NCBI GenBank assembly: GCA_025617745.1
Contig: CM046855.1
Span: 46,541,813-46,605,812, forward strand
Origin: Heliocidaris erythrogramma
Lineage: Eukaryota > Echinodermata > Echinoidea > Camarodonta > Echinometridae
Length of the DNA: 64,000 bases
Direction: 5' to 3'
Within the stretch, counting starts at the first letter, position 1; each line of letters opens with the position of its first letter. Position numbers and translations under genes: made by a program. Positions 23,513 through 35,495 of this stretch are shown here, piece by piece. Under the pieces are notes generated by a model. The model did no database searches, had not been told where the DNA came from, and worked only from the letters and a program-made list of their open reading frames with translations.

Positions 23513-23659
23513 GGGCCCTCTTGCATAAAAAGTTGCGATTAAACGCAACTCAAAGAATTAAACGCAAGTCCAAAATACGCTATCCTGATCGGCTGAAAAT
23601 CAAGTTGCATTTAATTTTTGAGTTGTGTTTTAATCGCAACTTTTTATGCAAGAGGGTCC
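23513..23659. mobile_element. 147 bp palindromic MITE
   Basis: GGGCCCTCTTGCATAAAAAG and its inverted partner CTTTTTATGCAAGAGGGTCC mark the ends. The inner arms AAACGCAACTC and GAGTTGTGTTTTAATCG also pair. Confidence 0.8.
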
Positions 23660-24036
23660 AGAACAATAGATTTTCACACCTGATTGTAAGTCAAATATGT
23701 TACAGTGATGAGAACTAATACTTGCATCGTTCATTTTTCTGTTTTGACAGTTTGAAAATGAAAAGACATTTTGTGACTTGAAACTTTGAAAAAAAAAGAG
23801 GGATATTGCAACATATACTTGCTACAATATTCTGTTGATTCGTATTTTGTTGAGATGTTGTGACAGTGAGATGATTTCAAGGTCTCATGTAATTCAATAT
23901 TTTTCGTATTTAACATTCAGTGTAATTTTAAATTGTGTCCGTAAGAATTTATTTTACATCAATACCAGAACTCAAGATTATCTTTAGACCCAGTTTCAGG
24001 TTTGAACAGTTAGGTGTGAATGTGTCTCTCTCTTAC

Positions 24037-24105
24037 CATATCTTGAGATGCAGTCATACATGTGATGTTCCCACAACCGCTGTCAAAGATATCAGCCTGT
24101 CCAGT
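24037..24105 (-). CDS. Beta-propeller gene exon
   Basis: Acceptor TTTTTTACAG, donor GTAAGA, 69 bases, phase 0. It reads TGQADIFDSGCGNITCMTAS. It starts TG, as the next exon upstream does, consistent with each exon beginning near the same point of a repeat blade. Confidence 0.65.
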
Positions 24106-24507
24106 CTGTAAAAAAGACACATTATCGTAATAACTCTGTTTAAATCTGCAAGATGCTGTGGTCTTGTGGATAAATCACCGGACAATGGATCACAAAGTCC
24201 TTAGCAAAGCACTAACAGCCTTTGGCAAGACATTAATCTACATTTGCCACTCTCCACCCTGACAAGGTACATGTAAATAAGTAACCAATAGGAAGTAATT
24301 TCTTGAATGCTTATTAAAGTGCCTCACCATGATGGTTTAGCTTTAACAAAAAGTCTTTAAATTCTTCTTCTTTCTAGTCAGTTCTTAATAATTCTGAAAT
24401 AATGATGCTGTGAAGCTGTTAACAGTTCAGATGGTGTACTGACTGGTATATGTTGCAGAGATGGAGTCAGAGAACGATCAAAACTTTGAAATGCTTTTAA
24501 AAAATCT

Positions 24508-25085
24508 GGGCCATTTCATAAAACTTGTTATCAAGTTGCAATAACTGTTGTAAGCTACTGAAATCCTTGCATCTGATTGGCTGAGAGCAAATTTTTCAGT
24601 AAAAATCACCGCCAAGATACTTGATGAAACACCCCCCTGTTATCCGGGTATTCATTCTGTCGGGCACATAACAATATGTATTAAACACTGTGAAGGATCG
24701 TCATACATAAAAATAGGAATGATCAATTGATAATTCAGAAACATTTTGACATATTATAACGGGTCCTAAAGTTCAAGGGTATATTGGGAAGAAATCAAAT
24801 CACCTCAATCTTGTAATAGTAGACGTTCCCTGTATGACCCGCAAGAGCAAGAGTATCTCCGGACATGACGCAGCAGGCTATCTTGGTTTGATGCTTGACT
24901 CGGCGAATGACATCTCCAGTCTTTTTGAAAGAGACACATAGAAGTTAATTCATGTTTCCATAAAACTTGTCATCAATGATAAGTTGCAATAACTGTTACA
25001 AGCTTTGCATCTGACTGACAGAGCAAATTTGTCGGTAAAAATCACTGACAAGACACTTGATGAAACGCCCCCCCCCCCCCCCCCC
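24508..25085. repeat. Two diverged copies of a short repeat ending near C runs
   Basis: 24508-24645 and 24955-25085 share TTTCATAAAACTTGT-type starts, GTTGCAATAACTGTT, and GGTAAAAATCAC through CTTGATGAAAC followed by C runs. A third copy is inverted at 34490-34635. The exon at 24804-24920 lies between the first two. Confidence 0.75.
24804..24920 (-). CDS. Beta-propeller (WD40-like) gene exon
   Basis: This 117-base, phase 0 exon reads TGDVIRRVKHQTKIACC, then VMSGDTLALAGHTGNVYYYK and IE, ending at GTGATT. The pattern (GDVI, a His about seven residues on, SGD, AGHTGNVYYYKIE) matches one WD40-type blade with YYYK where many have W-D. The acceptor TTTCAAAAAG is weak. With 26075-26137 and 24037-24105 it gives a continuous frame: LIHNLE-TGDVI...YKIE-TGQAD. 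The N-terminal partner domain was not found, so function is open. Confidence 0.65.
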
Positions 25086-25726
25086 TCCAGGTTGATTTGT
25101 CCACAACAAGAAGGTAGAAATGTCAAATTAAATGACATGTACGGAATTAGTTCTATAACACATCCAAAATGTTTTTACCTATGACAGTCTTGATGTCTAA
25201 GTTACAGACAACTTCCTTATATGTGTAATGGTGGACGGATGAACATCAAGATAGCATTTATTTTGCATGGATTGAACCCATATACATAATGATAAAAGAT
25301 TCCAATAAGACAGTTATTACAAGCAGGTAACAAGGAACAGGCATACACCAACTTCTAGGGCAGTATATTTACACTGAGGGAAAGTGAATGCGATAAAGAG
25401 TTTTAAAAAAATGCTTCTATGATCACATTAGCATAAGTGAATATTCATAAATCTAGTGTGTGTAATCAAAACTAAAATGTGCACAGATGGAATCCATCAG
25501 AGCCAATTCAAGAAAAGGATCTTATCCGAATAATACCAAATGTGGCATATATGTACAATAAAGCATGATTACTACCCTATCTATACAACAAATGAAAACA
25601 TATCGGACAATTGCCACGGCTTACTGCGTATCTCTTTGTAGATCAAGAACACTAATTTTTAAGTGAAAGGAATTTGTTTACTATAGGGCCATACAAACTA
25701 GCGGTTCTGAAGGTTTGAGCGAACCA

Positions 25727-25900
25727 TCCTCCCCCCCCCCCCCCAAAAAAAAAAAAAAAAAAATAATAATAAAAATAAATAAATAAATAAATAAATAAAA
25801 AATCAATCAATCAATCAAAATAAATTTAAAAAAATAAAAAATAAAAAGTAAAAAAATATAAAATAAAACAAAAATAAAACAAATTTTTGTTAAACTTATT
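25727..25900. repeat. C run followed by A/AAAT low-complexity tract
   Basis: A C run at 25731-25744 is followed by poly-A, AAAT, and CAATC repeats, then A-rich sequence to about 25885. Confidence 0.9.
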
Positions 25901-26074
25901 TTCTTTTTCAGATTTTGGAGTAAAATGACACCCAGTACTAAACTGTAACGAACTTTTTGTTGTTGTTGTCGCTTGTATGAAGATTATGGATAGAAATAAT
26001 TGCTCCAAAGTGTCTGGAGACCTGTCCCCCCCCCCCCCCCCCACAAAAAAAAGCTTGTACAAGCATGCACTTAC

Positions 26075-26137
26075 CTCAAGGTTATGAATGAGAACAGTGT
26101 TGTTCCTTGCCATGCTCAAGACACGACATCCTAGGAC
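26075..26137 (-). CDS. Beta-propeller gene exon, most upstream one seen
   Basis: A 63-base, phase 0 exon between TCATCAG and GTAAGTG reads VLGCRVLSMARNNTVLIHN and LE. It resembles the second half of a WD40 blade. Nothing upstream to 27000 looks like a further exon, and a LINE and a fucosyltransferase follow, so the 5' part is either far away, inside this crowded stretch and missed, or lost. Confidence 0.6.
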
Positions 26138-26999
26138 CTGATGACATAATCACGAGAAAGAACTTGCTTTGTGCACCGGTAATAAAGCCAACATTTACTC
26201 TACAATGTGCTCAATCCTAAATTACATATTTTGGGGGCATGTGATGTCATAATAGAATGGAAGTACTCCTGAAACTTTGTTCTGTCATTAGGCCTACATC
26301 TTCTTCTTTTCACTCTCTTTGTCCACAATGTGCTGAATCCAAATTGTACATTTGGAGTAACACTGTCTTTAATATCTGTACTGTAGCACAATACATTAAT
26401 CTAAATTCTTCTTTTTAATAGTTTGCATTATCTGCAACCGAACTTACTGAATATTACATATAGTGCAAAATGAAAACTTTTTTTTCTGGGAGATGTGAGT
26501 TGGGCTAGCGTTATGGTTAGCTCTCTGTCTACGACTACAAACTGATTTTGTTTGTTTGAGTTTATTTTCTTCCGCAAAAAATAATACATACATACTTGAA
26601 ATAACATTTGGTAACATAAACATTTAAAGAAGTATACATTTGTCAGTTGGAGTAATTATCAAAATTAATTTTGATATATATATATATACATGTATATATA
26701 TATACAGAAGAAGGACTGCCACTGTAAGCATTGGCTTGAAAACGTGACAGCCCAACAAAAGAGCATAAATATATTTATTATGCAAAACGGAGAAAATGAA
26801 GTATAATAACCTTTTTAAAAGGCGTCGATGATATCGATGATGGTAAAGATAATGATGATGATGATGATGATGACGATGATGAAACTGATGATTGGTGGGG
26901 ATGAGGATGGTGGATGTTTAAATGATAGGTATTAGCAGAATAGTAATCACAGAAACATGGTTTATAGTATGAAACAAAGTGGTTATAATTGTCAAAATT
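26138..26999. other. Spacer with microsatellites
   Basis: It holds (TA)n at 26673-26703, (GAT)n near 26850-26880 and AT-rich sequence, probably including the 3' UTR of the LINE that follows. Confidence 0.5.
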
Positions 27000-29790
27000 T
27001 CAAATGCTATACTCCGATAGTAAAATTTTCTTTACTTCTGTTTTAAAAGAATTAAGAGTTCTACAAGATCTGATATTATCAGGGAGTGTATTCCATAAGT
27101 CAGGACCATGATGCCTTATGGATTTTTGTGCAATCTGTGACTTAGGATTGACTAAATGAAAATTTAATGAATTCCGAGTAGGATACGAATGAATAGTATT
27201 ATTTAGTATAAAAAAATGTTGAAACGATTGAGGCAATAAATTATTAGAATATTTAAACATAAATATCAGATTTTGCATCGTATTTACATCAAAAACTTTA
27301 AGTGTTTTTAATACATAAAACAATGGATTTGTATGAGCTAAATACTGCGAGCCAGTACAAATGCGCAGAGCTTTCTTTTGTAATAAAAATACAGGGTTAA
27401 TTTTGGTCTTTCCGCAAGTGGCCCATACCAAATTACAATAAGTAATATATGGTAGTATTAAAGAATTGTAAAGCATGAAAAGAGTATTTTTAGGAATATA
27501 ATATTGTATCTTATAAAGTATACCAATGTTCCTAGAAATACAAGTAGTTATATGCCGTACATGTTCACTCCAATTTAAATTTTCATCGATGAAAACACCT
27601 AAAAATTTTGTATATTTTTTACGTTCGAGAGAAATATTATCAACTTTTATATTATAGGGAAATTCATCTATCTGATTACTAAGTTTGAAATGTATAAAAT
27701 TTGTTTTATTTATGTTAAGGGACAATAATTACATTTAAACCAGGCAGATATTTTCAGTATTTCTAAATTAAAGGAGAATTACGCTCAAAAATAAAGACGA
27801 TAGTATTCAAAGGTGTTATTTATTCCTACTTGTTAGACTATATCGGCTTCGCGTCAAAATATACGAGATCGATACGAATCAAATTTTTCTGAGCAAAATT
27901 TACCATCTGCTAACAATATGTATCGTCTGCTAGCAGCACATGGGGGCTGCCATTTTGTTTATGTGTACAAGAATATTTTCTTAATCCAAATGCTCAATTG
28001 CCTTTTTCAAAATTAAAAACCCATTTGAGATTAAAAATATAGAATAGATATGTCAATTTATTTTTAAACTGAAGATTCCCTTATATATTTCTGTTGAAAA
28101 TCGATATTCGCTTAATAGAAATCTATTTTCTCGATACTGGACGTATGGGACGGAGCAAATTAATTCAAATTTTATGGATGCTTCTTCCCTGAGCATCTAT
28201 AGCGGCAAACTATGCATTCACCTGCTTTCGGATAATGGACTTGAAAAGTCAGAATGCATGCTGCATATATTATGTTCTGCTCTGTTTGGCAAACCCAAGA
28301 AAATAGATTTTTGTTAAGCAAAACCATACAATTTAAAAGTATCATTATAAAGATTTAATTTTTATAATACATGTAAACACCCACTTTATATTTTCCGTCA
28401 CATATGGGATTTTAGGTCATGGAGAAAATCAATTTAGGATTTGGATTCAAAATATCTTCCTGACTGGAACATTTCTCAATGGTTCATGTACAACTCCAAA
28501 TCAGCAAGAAAATGGCAGCCCCCATGTAAATGAGTAGGAGACGATACCGGGTGTTGGAATATCTTTATTTATACCCTTTTCTGATATCTTATTATAAAAT
28601 GATTTAGGCCAATAAGTAGGAATATATTACACCTTCCAATATAAGTAAATTTGTAATCAGGGCTTAATTCTCCTTTAAGTATTCGAACTAATGTGTCTAA
28701 GTTTTCATGAGAGTGAAAAATATTAGTATCATCGGCAAAGAGGATAAATGATAAAAGGGATGTAGAGTTGGTTATATCATTAATGCATAAAATAAATAGA
28801 AGCGGACCTAATATCGACCCTTGAGGGACACCACATGTAATTGCAAGAGAGCCAGATTGAATTCCATTATACACTACGTATTGTTCTCTACTAGATAAAT
28901 AATCTTTAAACCATGAAAGTGCAATACCTCTAATCCCATAGTTTGAGCTTTTTAAACAGAATATCATGATTTAGAGTATCAAACGCTTTAGATAGATCCA
29001 TAAAAACCCCCTACTACATGTTTTTGTTGGCCATTGAATTTGTTATTTTATCATATATTTGAACTAATGCTAAATCAGTTGAATAATTTTTCCGAAAGCC
29101 ATATTGATTTAGATGGCATTATTAGTATTCAAAAAATTAAAAAGCCTAGTATAAATTAATTTTTCAAGTATTTTTGAATTGAAATGGGTCGATAGTTCCT
29201 AATTTCATGAGGATCGTCTTTTTTAAAAGTTGGATTTACCTTAGCAGTCTTTAAAGAGTTTGGACATTCGCCCACAGATATATTGATAAATTAAATATAA
29301 AAGTTAATGGGGATGCAATAACGTGTATAATTTATTTCAGAAGTGATGTACTTATTCCATCATGAGCACAAGCTTTACTAGAATTAAGACCAGTAGTTAT
29401 TTATTATTTCATTTTGATTGGTTGGATTAAAGAACAAAGATGATGATGTAGGTTTAGGAAGAAAATTAATGAAACTTTCATTTTGCGCATTGATTCTGTT
29501 TGCTAAATTAGGACCTAGATTAACAAAATACGAATTAAATGCATTTGGTATCTCATTATTATTAAAATTATTACCATCCAATGTAAAATTTTCATTCCGT
29601 AAATATTGTTTTTTCTTTCCCATCAAATCATTTAAAATGTTCCAGGTTTATTTCATATTTGATTTTACTTTGTTTAATTTTTCTGCATAATGAAGTTTAC
29701 GAGACATGCGAATAGTGGTTGTCAATTTGTTTCGGTATTTTTTATATTTATTTAAATTGTCATCTGTTCGATTATGTAAATTAAGTACCT
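27000..29790 (-). mobile_element. LINE ORF2 (CR1/L2/Jockey group), interrupted by a TTAA element
   Basis: From about 29790 downward the minus strand encodes NKYKKYRNKLTTTIR, MGKKKQYLRNENFTLDGN and FNSYFVNLGPNLANRI; RT motifs follow, GVPQGSILGPLLFILCINDI and SFILFADDTNIFHSHENLD (FADD). The ORF breaks at LVRIL near 28680 and resumes near 27765 with NLEILKISAWF, LNINKTNFIHFK and the C-terminal SLILPYITYCNLVWATCGKT to a stop near 27000. It is 5' truncated with several stops. Its 5' end lies about 50 bases from the fucosyltransferase 3' end. Confidence 0.85.
27772..28674. mobile_element. ~903 bp TTAA-flanked element inside the LINE
   Basis: TTAA at 27768-27771 and 28675-28678 flanks AGGAGAATTACGC and its inverted partner GCTTAATTCTCCT. 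Removing it rejoins CTTAA and TTTAG of the LINE in frame (LVRIL-NLEIL). The TTAA target and short inverted ends suit a piggyBac-type non-autonomous element. Inner arms around GGGGGCTGCCATTTT also pair. Confidence 0.85.
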
Positions 29791-29838
29791 AGATCACATT
29801 CTACGTGAGCAGTTAACAATTCATCTGCATTATTATTA

Positions 29839-31207
29839 TTACCACGGAGTCCAGTTGCCAATACTTTCAAACTGCTGGTTAACAACCAGTTTGCGTGGAG
29901 GTGTTCGGCACTGCTTGAACCAAACCGAATCTCCAATTACTTTCCACTTATTTGCAGGTCTCGGGTGGATGTGAGGGAGTGTCCTACAGATAATCTTAGG
30001 GTGATAAGGGTAGGGAGTAACAACTTCTCCGTGGAGCCGCCATTCGTGGTATCGTCTGTACAGGGTGTCGTTTTTGTCCACCCGCTTGAGATGATGAAGG
30101 AATTGGGCGGTGCCACTTGCTCATAGTCCGTTCTCACTGTTCCTAGGACCAGTGGAACAGCGCCGAGTTTCAGTGATATCATCCAGAACTTTTCGGTGAT
30201 GTAGTCCCTGCATTCTGCGTTCGGGATGGAAAGGTGGAATTTGTAGCTCGCGAAGAGTTTGTTGCAACGGAGCGACCTCCCAGTTAGGCATTTCTTTTGG
30301 CCACAGGTGTCATAATCATCCAAAGAGATCTCACTGCGTAGCTTTTCAATGAACGGCATCCGGGGCCAGAAGACATCGTGGCACTTAGTGGCATCCCATG
30401 ACAGGAGACCCATTCGGTTCTTGTAGAATTCGTCACTTAGAAACAGAGTGTCGTTTGGGCCGTCGCTTGGTCCTTTAAATTGCCGATAAAGTAACCGAAC
30501 GGAAGATGGATATCCTAGCGCCTGTGATACGTCATGAGCACGTGGTACTTGAAAAGAGCGATGTCCGTGTTTCCTGCCCATTTGATGACTCTGTAAGGGG
30601 TTTCAGTACTGTAAAATATCCAGGTCTGGCCGGGCTCCGGCTTATGCTTCAAAACATTCTGCAGGAGATTTTTAGTGATCCAAGTCGTTGCGATCATACC
30701 AAATATGACTGCGTCTTTACCAGCCAGATGTTTGAGTTCCGTTCCAAGAGTTAGCTTAATGTCGCATTTATGCCCATACGACGAACAGTTGACGTCTGAC
30801 TGGAATCCGTTCAGTTTGCTGGTCTCTAGGAGCGTTCTGAAGTAGTTCAACTCAGGGATCCACACCATGCGTGTCATGGAACCAAAAATGTGGACCCTCT
30901 TTTTGCACCTTGGTTTTTTCGCTACGACCTTTGGCTCATCCAACTCACTAGGCGCTTGAACGTCAGTGGCCACTGCTTTATGAATTTTGATGGTGTCCGC
31001 TGAAGTCTTTGTCGCTAAACCGGAACCTGGTGACCGATCTTGGCGCTTGATCGAGTGGGAATCTAGATCTAGATTTAAATCTAGATCGCCAGTTTCTACT
31101 AAACGAAGAGCTCTCGTTTTCGAGGAGTGTTTGGAGGGTAGCCCCACCACTAATATGTGGAGTATTCCTGCAGTCGCCATTCCAGCCAAGAAGGCGGCCG
31201 TTTTCAT
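29839..31207 (-). pseudogene. Alpha-1,3-fucosyltransferase (GT10-like), single coding exon, broken frame
   Basis: ATG at 31207 follows a good acceptor (TTTTTCTCTTTTCTGTTCAG), so the coding part is one exon behind a 5' UTR intron. The N-terminus MKTAAFLAGMATAGILHILV is a type II signal anchor for the Golgi; a stem region follows. The catalytic part has WIFYSTETPYRVIKWAG, FKYHVLMTYHRR, KNRMGLLSWDATKCHD, FASYKFHLSIPNAECRDYIT and EKFWMISLKLGAVPLVLG, the hallmark donor-binding motif of GT10 enzymes. TAG interrupts the frame at 30517-30515, where the family has Ser-Asp after MTYRR. The frame changes between about 30440 and 30500, and again with a small loss near 30090, just after NSFI. The frame then runs DKNDTLYRRYHEWR to a stop at 29839. 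Three breaks make an active enzyme unlikely unless the assembly is wrong. Confidence 0.85.
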
Positions 31208-32309
31208 CACCTGAACAGAAAAGAGAAAAACGATAAGAGGACTTGTTAACAATGGATGGAATCACTTGGTTTGACAACATCAGGCAGTAGACAGGACTTT
31301 ACTACTTAAATATCAGAACAAGCACTAACGATCGAAGAAGATGGAGGTGCATAATATATAACCGCCAACTACGGCCCCGGTAAGGCACCTGATGATTGAT
31401 TAGTTTATTGAATAACAATTTATCCTACGTTTCTACAACCTAAGGTCCAGACAGCTCAAGATTTTCCGATCCTATTTAGTTCTAGCCCCGTCGATCTCCA
31501 AAGGATCTGGGTCGGTTACAAATCTTTAGAATCATTTTATAATTTGAACATCTATACATTTAGGGCAATTTGAAATGAGCAGGGTCCTACCTCTTTCCAT
31601 TATAGGCCGAAATTTGGTATGAACTATTGAGGCAATAAAAGCGGACACTAATCTCCACCTGTCCAGTCGTATTTAATTTGCGCTATGGCATGACCTTTTC
31701 AGCGACTTTGATGAAAAGAAAAACGCTTTAACTTTCAAATAACCATGTATCTGTAAGTGCTGGATAAAATTTGTTGATATTGATGTGTTTAGAAATGGAA
31801 ATACGCAAGCACCTTAAATTTGCCATTATTTTTCCATAAACTAGCAATGTGAAGTTCAACGACCTAATTTGCAACTTTAGAAGAAGCTCTGAAGCTGGAA
31901 AGCAAAACAAAAAATATCATGCTTCAAATATTACATAATGATGTAGATTGTAGAGAATCTGAAGAGGTTTTTGTGATCCATATCAAATATATTGTCAAAT
32001 TCAAGGATAGAGTAAAGGTCAATGAACTTTACATTGCTTGAAATTTTGACTGCTCTAGTAATTACCATTCAAATACATGCACATAAATTACAAGTTTGGC
32101 GCAGTGGTTGCATGCAGGATATGATTATTTCATAAACGCAAGAACATTAAACCTCTTATATGTGTGAGTGGGCCGATTGCGATCTAGTTCGATAGATCTA
32201 TCGAACTAAAACCTATTTTGAGTAGCTAAAACTTAAATCTTCAGCGTTTCACAGACTCAAACTTTTACTGAGTTACCCCACTCACCAAATTTAATTTGAA
32301 GGAGGATGC
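31208..32309. other. Upstream of the fucosyltransferase
   Basis: A 5' UTR exon and promoter should lie here but I cannot place them. An exact 22-base palindrome, AGTTCGATAGATCTATCGAA plus CT, is at 32187-32208. Confidence 0.45.
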
Positions 32310-32515
32310 ACCCATTGAGTCATTCAACATGGGCCGCGGAACGGAAGGGGGGCTGGGGGGCTGGGGTGCAGCCCCCCCCCCCCCCCCCCAGTGAACAGAC
32401 ACGTTTCATAAAATCCCTGAAAAAAAACAGAAATTGTCATTATTCAAGTGAAATCAAATCAGCCCCCCCCCCCCCTCCCCATTTCAAAAACGCCCCGCGG
32501 CTCCTGTTCAACGCA
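32310..32515. repeat. C-rich interspersed repeat
   Basis: CATGGGCCGCGGAAC, a G-rich and then C-rich stretch, AACAGACACGTTTCATAAAA and AAATCAAATCAGCC recur inverted at 35230-35390 and partly at 6455-6600. Confidence 0.75.
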
Positions 32516-32582
32516 GTATTACCTTCGGCTGATGAAAAAAATTGGAGAATAAATGTGTAGCATAATCGGAGCTTATGTTTTT

Positions 32583-33139
32583 TCTAGCTGTACGAGCTCC
32601 TTGGCTTATCAATCTGGTACTGGCCTACGGAGCTGTACATTGGATCCATATACTGCGTGTGGAGGCAGATATCAACCCAAAAAACCTAGATCTAAATATC
32701 ACCATTTCTCACATAATGTGAGCCATGCAAACAACACTCGGTGTTTGCTAAAGGGGTTACCTTCCAGGATCTAAGATTGTGAAAATTGAATGAATAAAAA
32801 AGAAAAAAAAAACTCCACAAAAATCGGCAGGTGTGATCAGAATTTTTACCTGGCATGTGTAACTTGTATATAATTTATGCATGGGACTACACAAATCTTA
32901 CCTTGCATGGGTAGTCCCATATATTATACAAGTTACAAGTGCAAAGGTCCTGGAAGGTAACCCCCGTAGCAAACTCCGAGGGTGGTTTGCATGGCTCACA
33001 TTATGTGAGAAATGGTGATATTTAGATCTATTTTTTTGTTGTTGATATCTGCCTCCACACACAAGTATATGGATCCCGTGTACAGCTCCGTAGGCCAGTA
33101 CCAGATTGATAAGCCAAGGAGCTCGTACAGCTAGTTTTT
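32583..33139. repeat. Foldback element with ~195 bp inverted arms
   Basis: 32583-32778 (TAGCTGTACGAGCTCCTTGG, GGAGGCAGATATCAAC, ATGTGAGCCATGCAAAC) is repeated inverted at 32943-33139. A second inner pair, ACTTGTATATAATTTATGCA and its partner, lies in the loop. Confidence 0.88.
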
Positions 33140-33145
33140 CTACAG

Positions 33146-33814
33146 GAGATCTCTCGAGAGCAACAAAAAGGAGTTCTTTATCACTTTCATAGCTAGCAGG
33201 CTTAAGGGAAGATTTGTTTAAAAAAAAAACACTGTAAGCACAAAATCAAATAAATTACCTCTTACAATCTGAATATTTAAAAAAGTTATAACCTACCATG
33301 AAGTTCTTTCTCGAGAACATTTTTAGAATCCTTGATTACCACATCAATCACCGTCGAGTGAAAGATGAAAAATCAGAGTCAGAATAATGATAATTTCATT
33401 GCAATCACTGAAGATCATTTTAGAACGAGTTCGAACGGAAGATCATTCCATGGATGAAGTAACGAGATTCAAAGAGAGCGGAGGTTCACGTCCGAGAATG
33501 TTTGTATCAAAAGCTTTTTTTTTTTTTTTCTCGGCATGCGCGGGTGAAGAAATAACTTCATGTAATTCAGCTGCTTCCCACAGAATGGTTTCTTTTTATA
33601 GAGGATGGTTTATTTTGTAAATTGGAATTTGCATTAGTTGATGCAAAGTCTGACCGGAATGAAAAGCCCAAAGTTGAACAATCCTAAATAAGCTGGAAAG
33701 CATGCTTGTATACAAAAATGACACTGCCCGACATGCTATATAGGGTTAACAGAGGCAAAGGTTAGAAGCAAACCTCCAGAACAGAATGTTTGAAAGAAGA
33801 ATACATTTCTTTAA
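33146..33814. other. Spacer, no gene seen
   Basis: AT-rich sequence with a T run at 33517; no exon with credible splice sites. Confidence 0.45.
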
Positions 33815-33825
33815 AATGTTCTCTA

Positions 33826-33990
33826 CCTGTGTGTAATTGGGTTTTTACAGACGTGTATCAATCAGTTATGATTATTTACGTCTGGCACCGACCTTTAACG
33901 TCACCATCCGAAAGACGTGACTCAGTCTCGAACCTGGGTCCGCTAAATCAGTTTATAACCTCCACTGGTGGCTGGATTACAGGCGCACGC
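33826..33990 (-). mobile_element. tRNA-derived SINE
   Basis: On the minus strand GCGGACCCAGGTTCGAGACT resembles a pol III B box. GGTGACGTTAAAGGTCGG, GATTGATACACGTCTGTAAA and AACCCAATTAC follow. The same body is on the plus strand at 40050-40140. Confidence 0.6.
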
Positions 33991-35229
33991 CACAACGCCC
34001 AGTTAAATGTTCTCTACCTCGCATGGTCATTGTTTATATGGCATCATCTTGTAATAGACCGCTTCGGTAATGTATTCAAATTTTATACATACCTTTCAAA
34101 CAAAGGTTGTTCTTGACAACCTGAAAGCTTGCCGGACATAGCAACAAGTAATGTATGCAAACTGGATTCCAAGTATTGTAGTTCGGGTTAATGGAATACA
34201 TCTTTACTATAGGTCCCCAGGAAAGAAACATCCATAAATTTGAATAACTTTGTGAACAGGTCTATTGGCGCCTCATTAACGAACAAAGGGCCTAGGATTG
34301 ATACAGCTTTTGTAAATAGCCCGGCCCTCTTCACAATTTTATACGAATTTGTGGATCCCTTTTCACCCTAAGTGAACGGCCCAGCGATAAACTCTTGCGT
34401 AGATCTGTGATTTATTGTTATTGTAGTTGTAGAAGTCCGAGGTATTTAGTCATTTGTTGTCACATACGTTACCAAGACTATTGTGGAGTTCGGGGGGGGG
34501 GGGGGGGGTCATCAAGTGTCTTGTCGGTGATTTTTACGAACAAATTTGCTCTCAGCCAATCAGATGCAAGGATTTCAGTAGCTTATAACAGTAATTGCAA
34601 CCTGCCATTGATGACAAGTTTTATGAGACATGGCCCCCAACATAAATAGACATCAAATGCCGCTATATGCGTTATTTTACTTCACATAATTATGGTCTGA
34701 TCTATAAGCTCTAAGAGAACTATTTACTAGTCCTCATTCCTCAACACAATTTTCAGATATACGAAAATCTTAGAAGTGGTTGATTGTGTGACAAAATAGC
34801 TTGGACTTGGAATTTTCACGTCATGAGGCGATGTAATTTGCATTCCTTTAGTGTTATGTCAGGCAAGCTCGTGTTGTCATGACTCGAGTAACCAATGTAG
34901 TTACGAACCAATCATCAAAATGATCCTGAAATGGTTTGTGTAACTCTGAAGCGTCTTTTTCAATTAAGTTAGGTTTTATCTGATATTATTATTATTAAAG
35001 TATGAATACATTGAATTCATGAAAAAAATATAAAAAGAAAGCTCTACGTTGACAGGATATCCCATGACAGCTTATTTTATTCCCAAACAGGTCCTCGCAT
35101 AAGTTTACCTCTGAAAAACATGACGAAAAATTAGTCCTGTACATGTATATGTGATGGGAAGCAAACTTATATTATTTAGGACTATGGTTGTGATTTTAGA
35201 GTAACGCGATCTGAATATGATTAATCTTT
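33991..35229. other. Spacer with one inverted MITE copy at 34490-34635
   Basis: 34490-34635 begins with a G run and carries the inverted GTGATTTTTACGAAC and ATTGATGACAAGTTTTAT phrases of the repeat seen at 24508-25085. Nothing else is assigned. Confidence 0.55.
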
Positions 35230-35395
35230 GCCTCAGGGGCGTTTTTGAAAGTAGAGGGGCTGATTTGATTTCAGTTGAATAATGACAATTTCGATTTTTT
35301 TTCCCGGGGATTTCATGAAACGTGTCTACTCAAAAAGTGTGTGTGGGGGGGGGGGTGCAACCCCCCTCCCCGGTTCCGCGGCCCATGTGACTCAC
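35230..35395. repeat. Inverted copy of the C-rich interspersed repeat
   Basis: GGGGCTGATTTGATTTCAGT, GAAACGTGTCTACTC, a G run, AACCCCCCTCCCCGGTTCCG and CGGCCCATG match the complement of 32310-32515. Confidence 0.75.
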
Positions 35396-35495
35396 TAAAC
35401 TTTGAAAAGCTACCAGTGAGGTTTGTTTTATATTATATTCCTAGTCATATTAATAAACAACTATTTTCACTACCATGTTGAATTGTTGCGTATAC

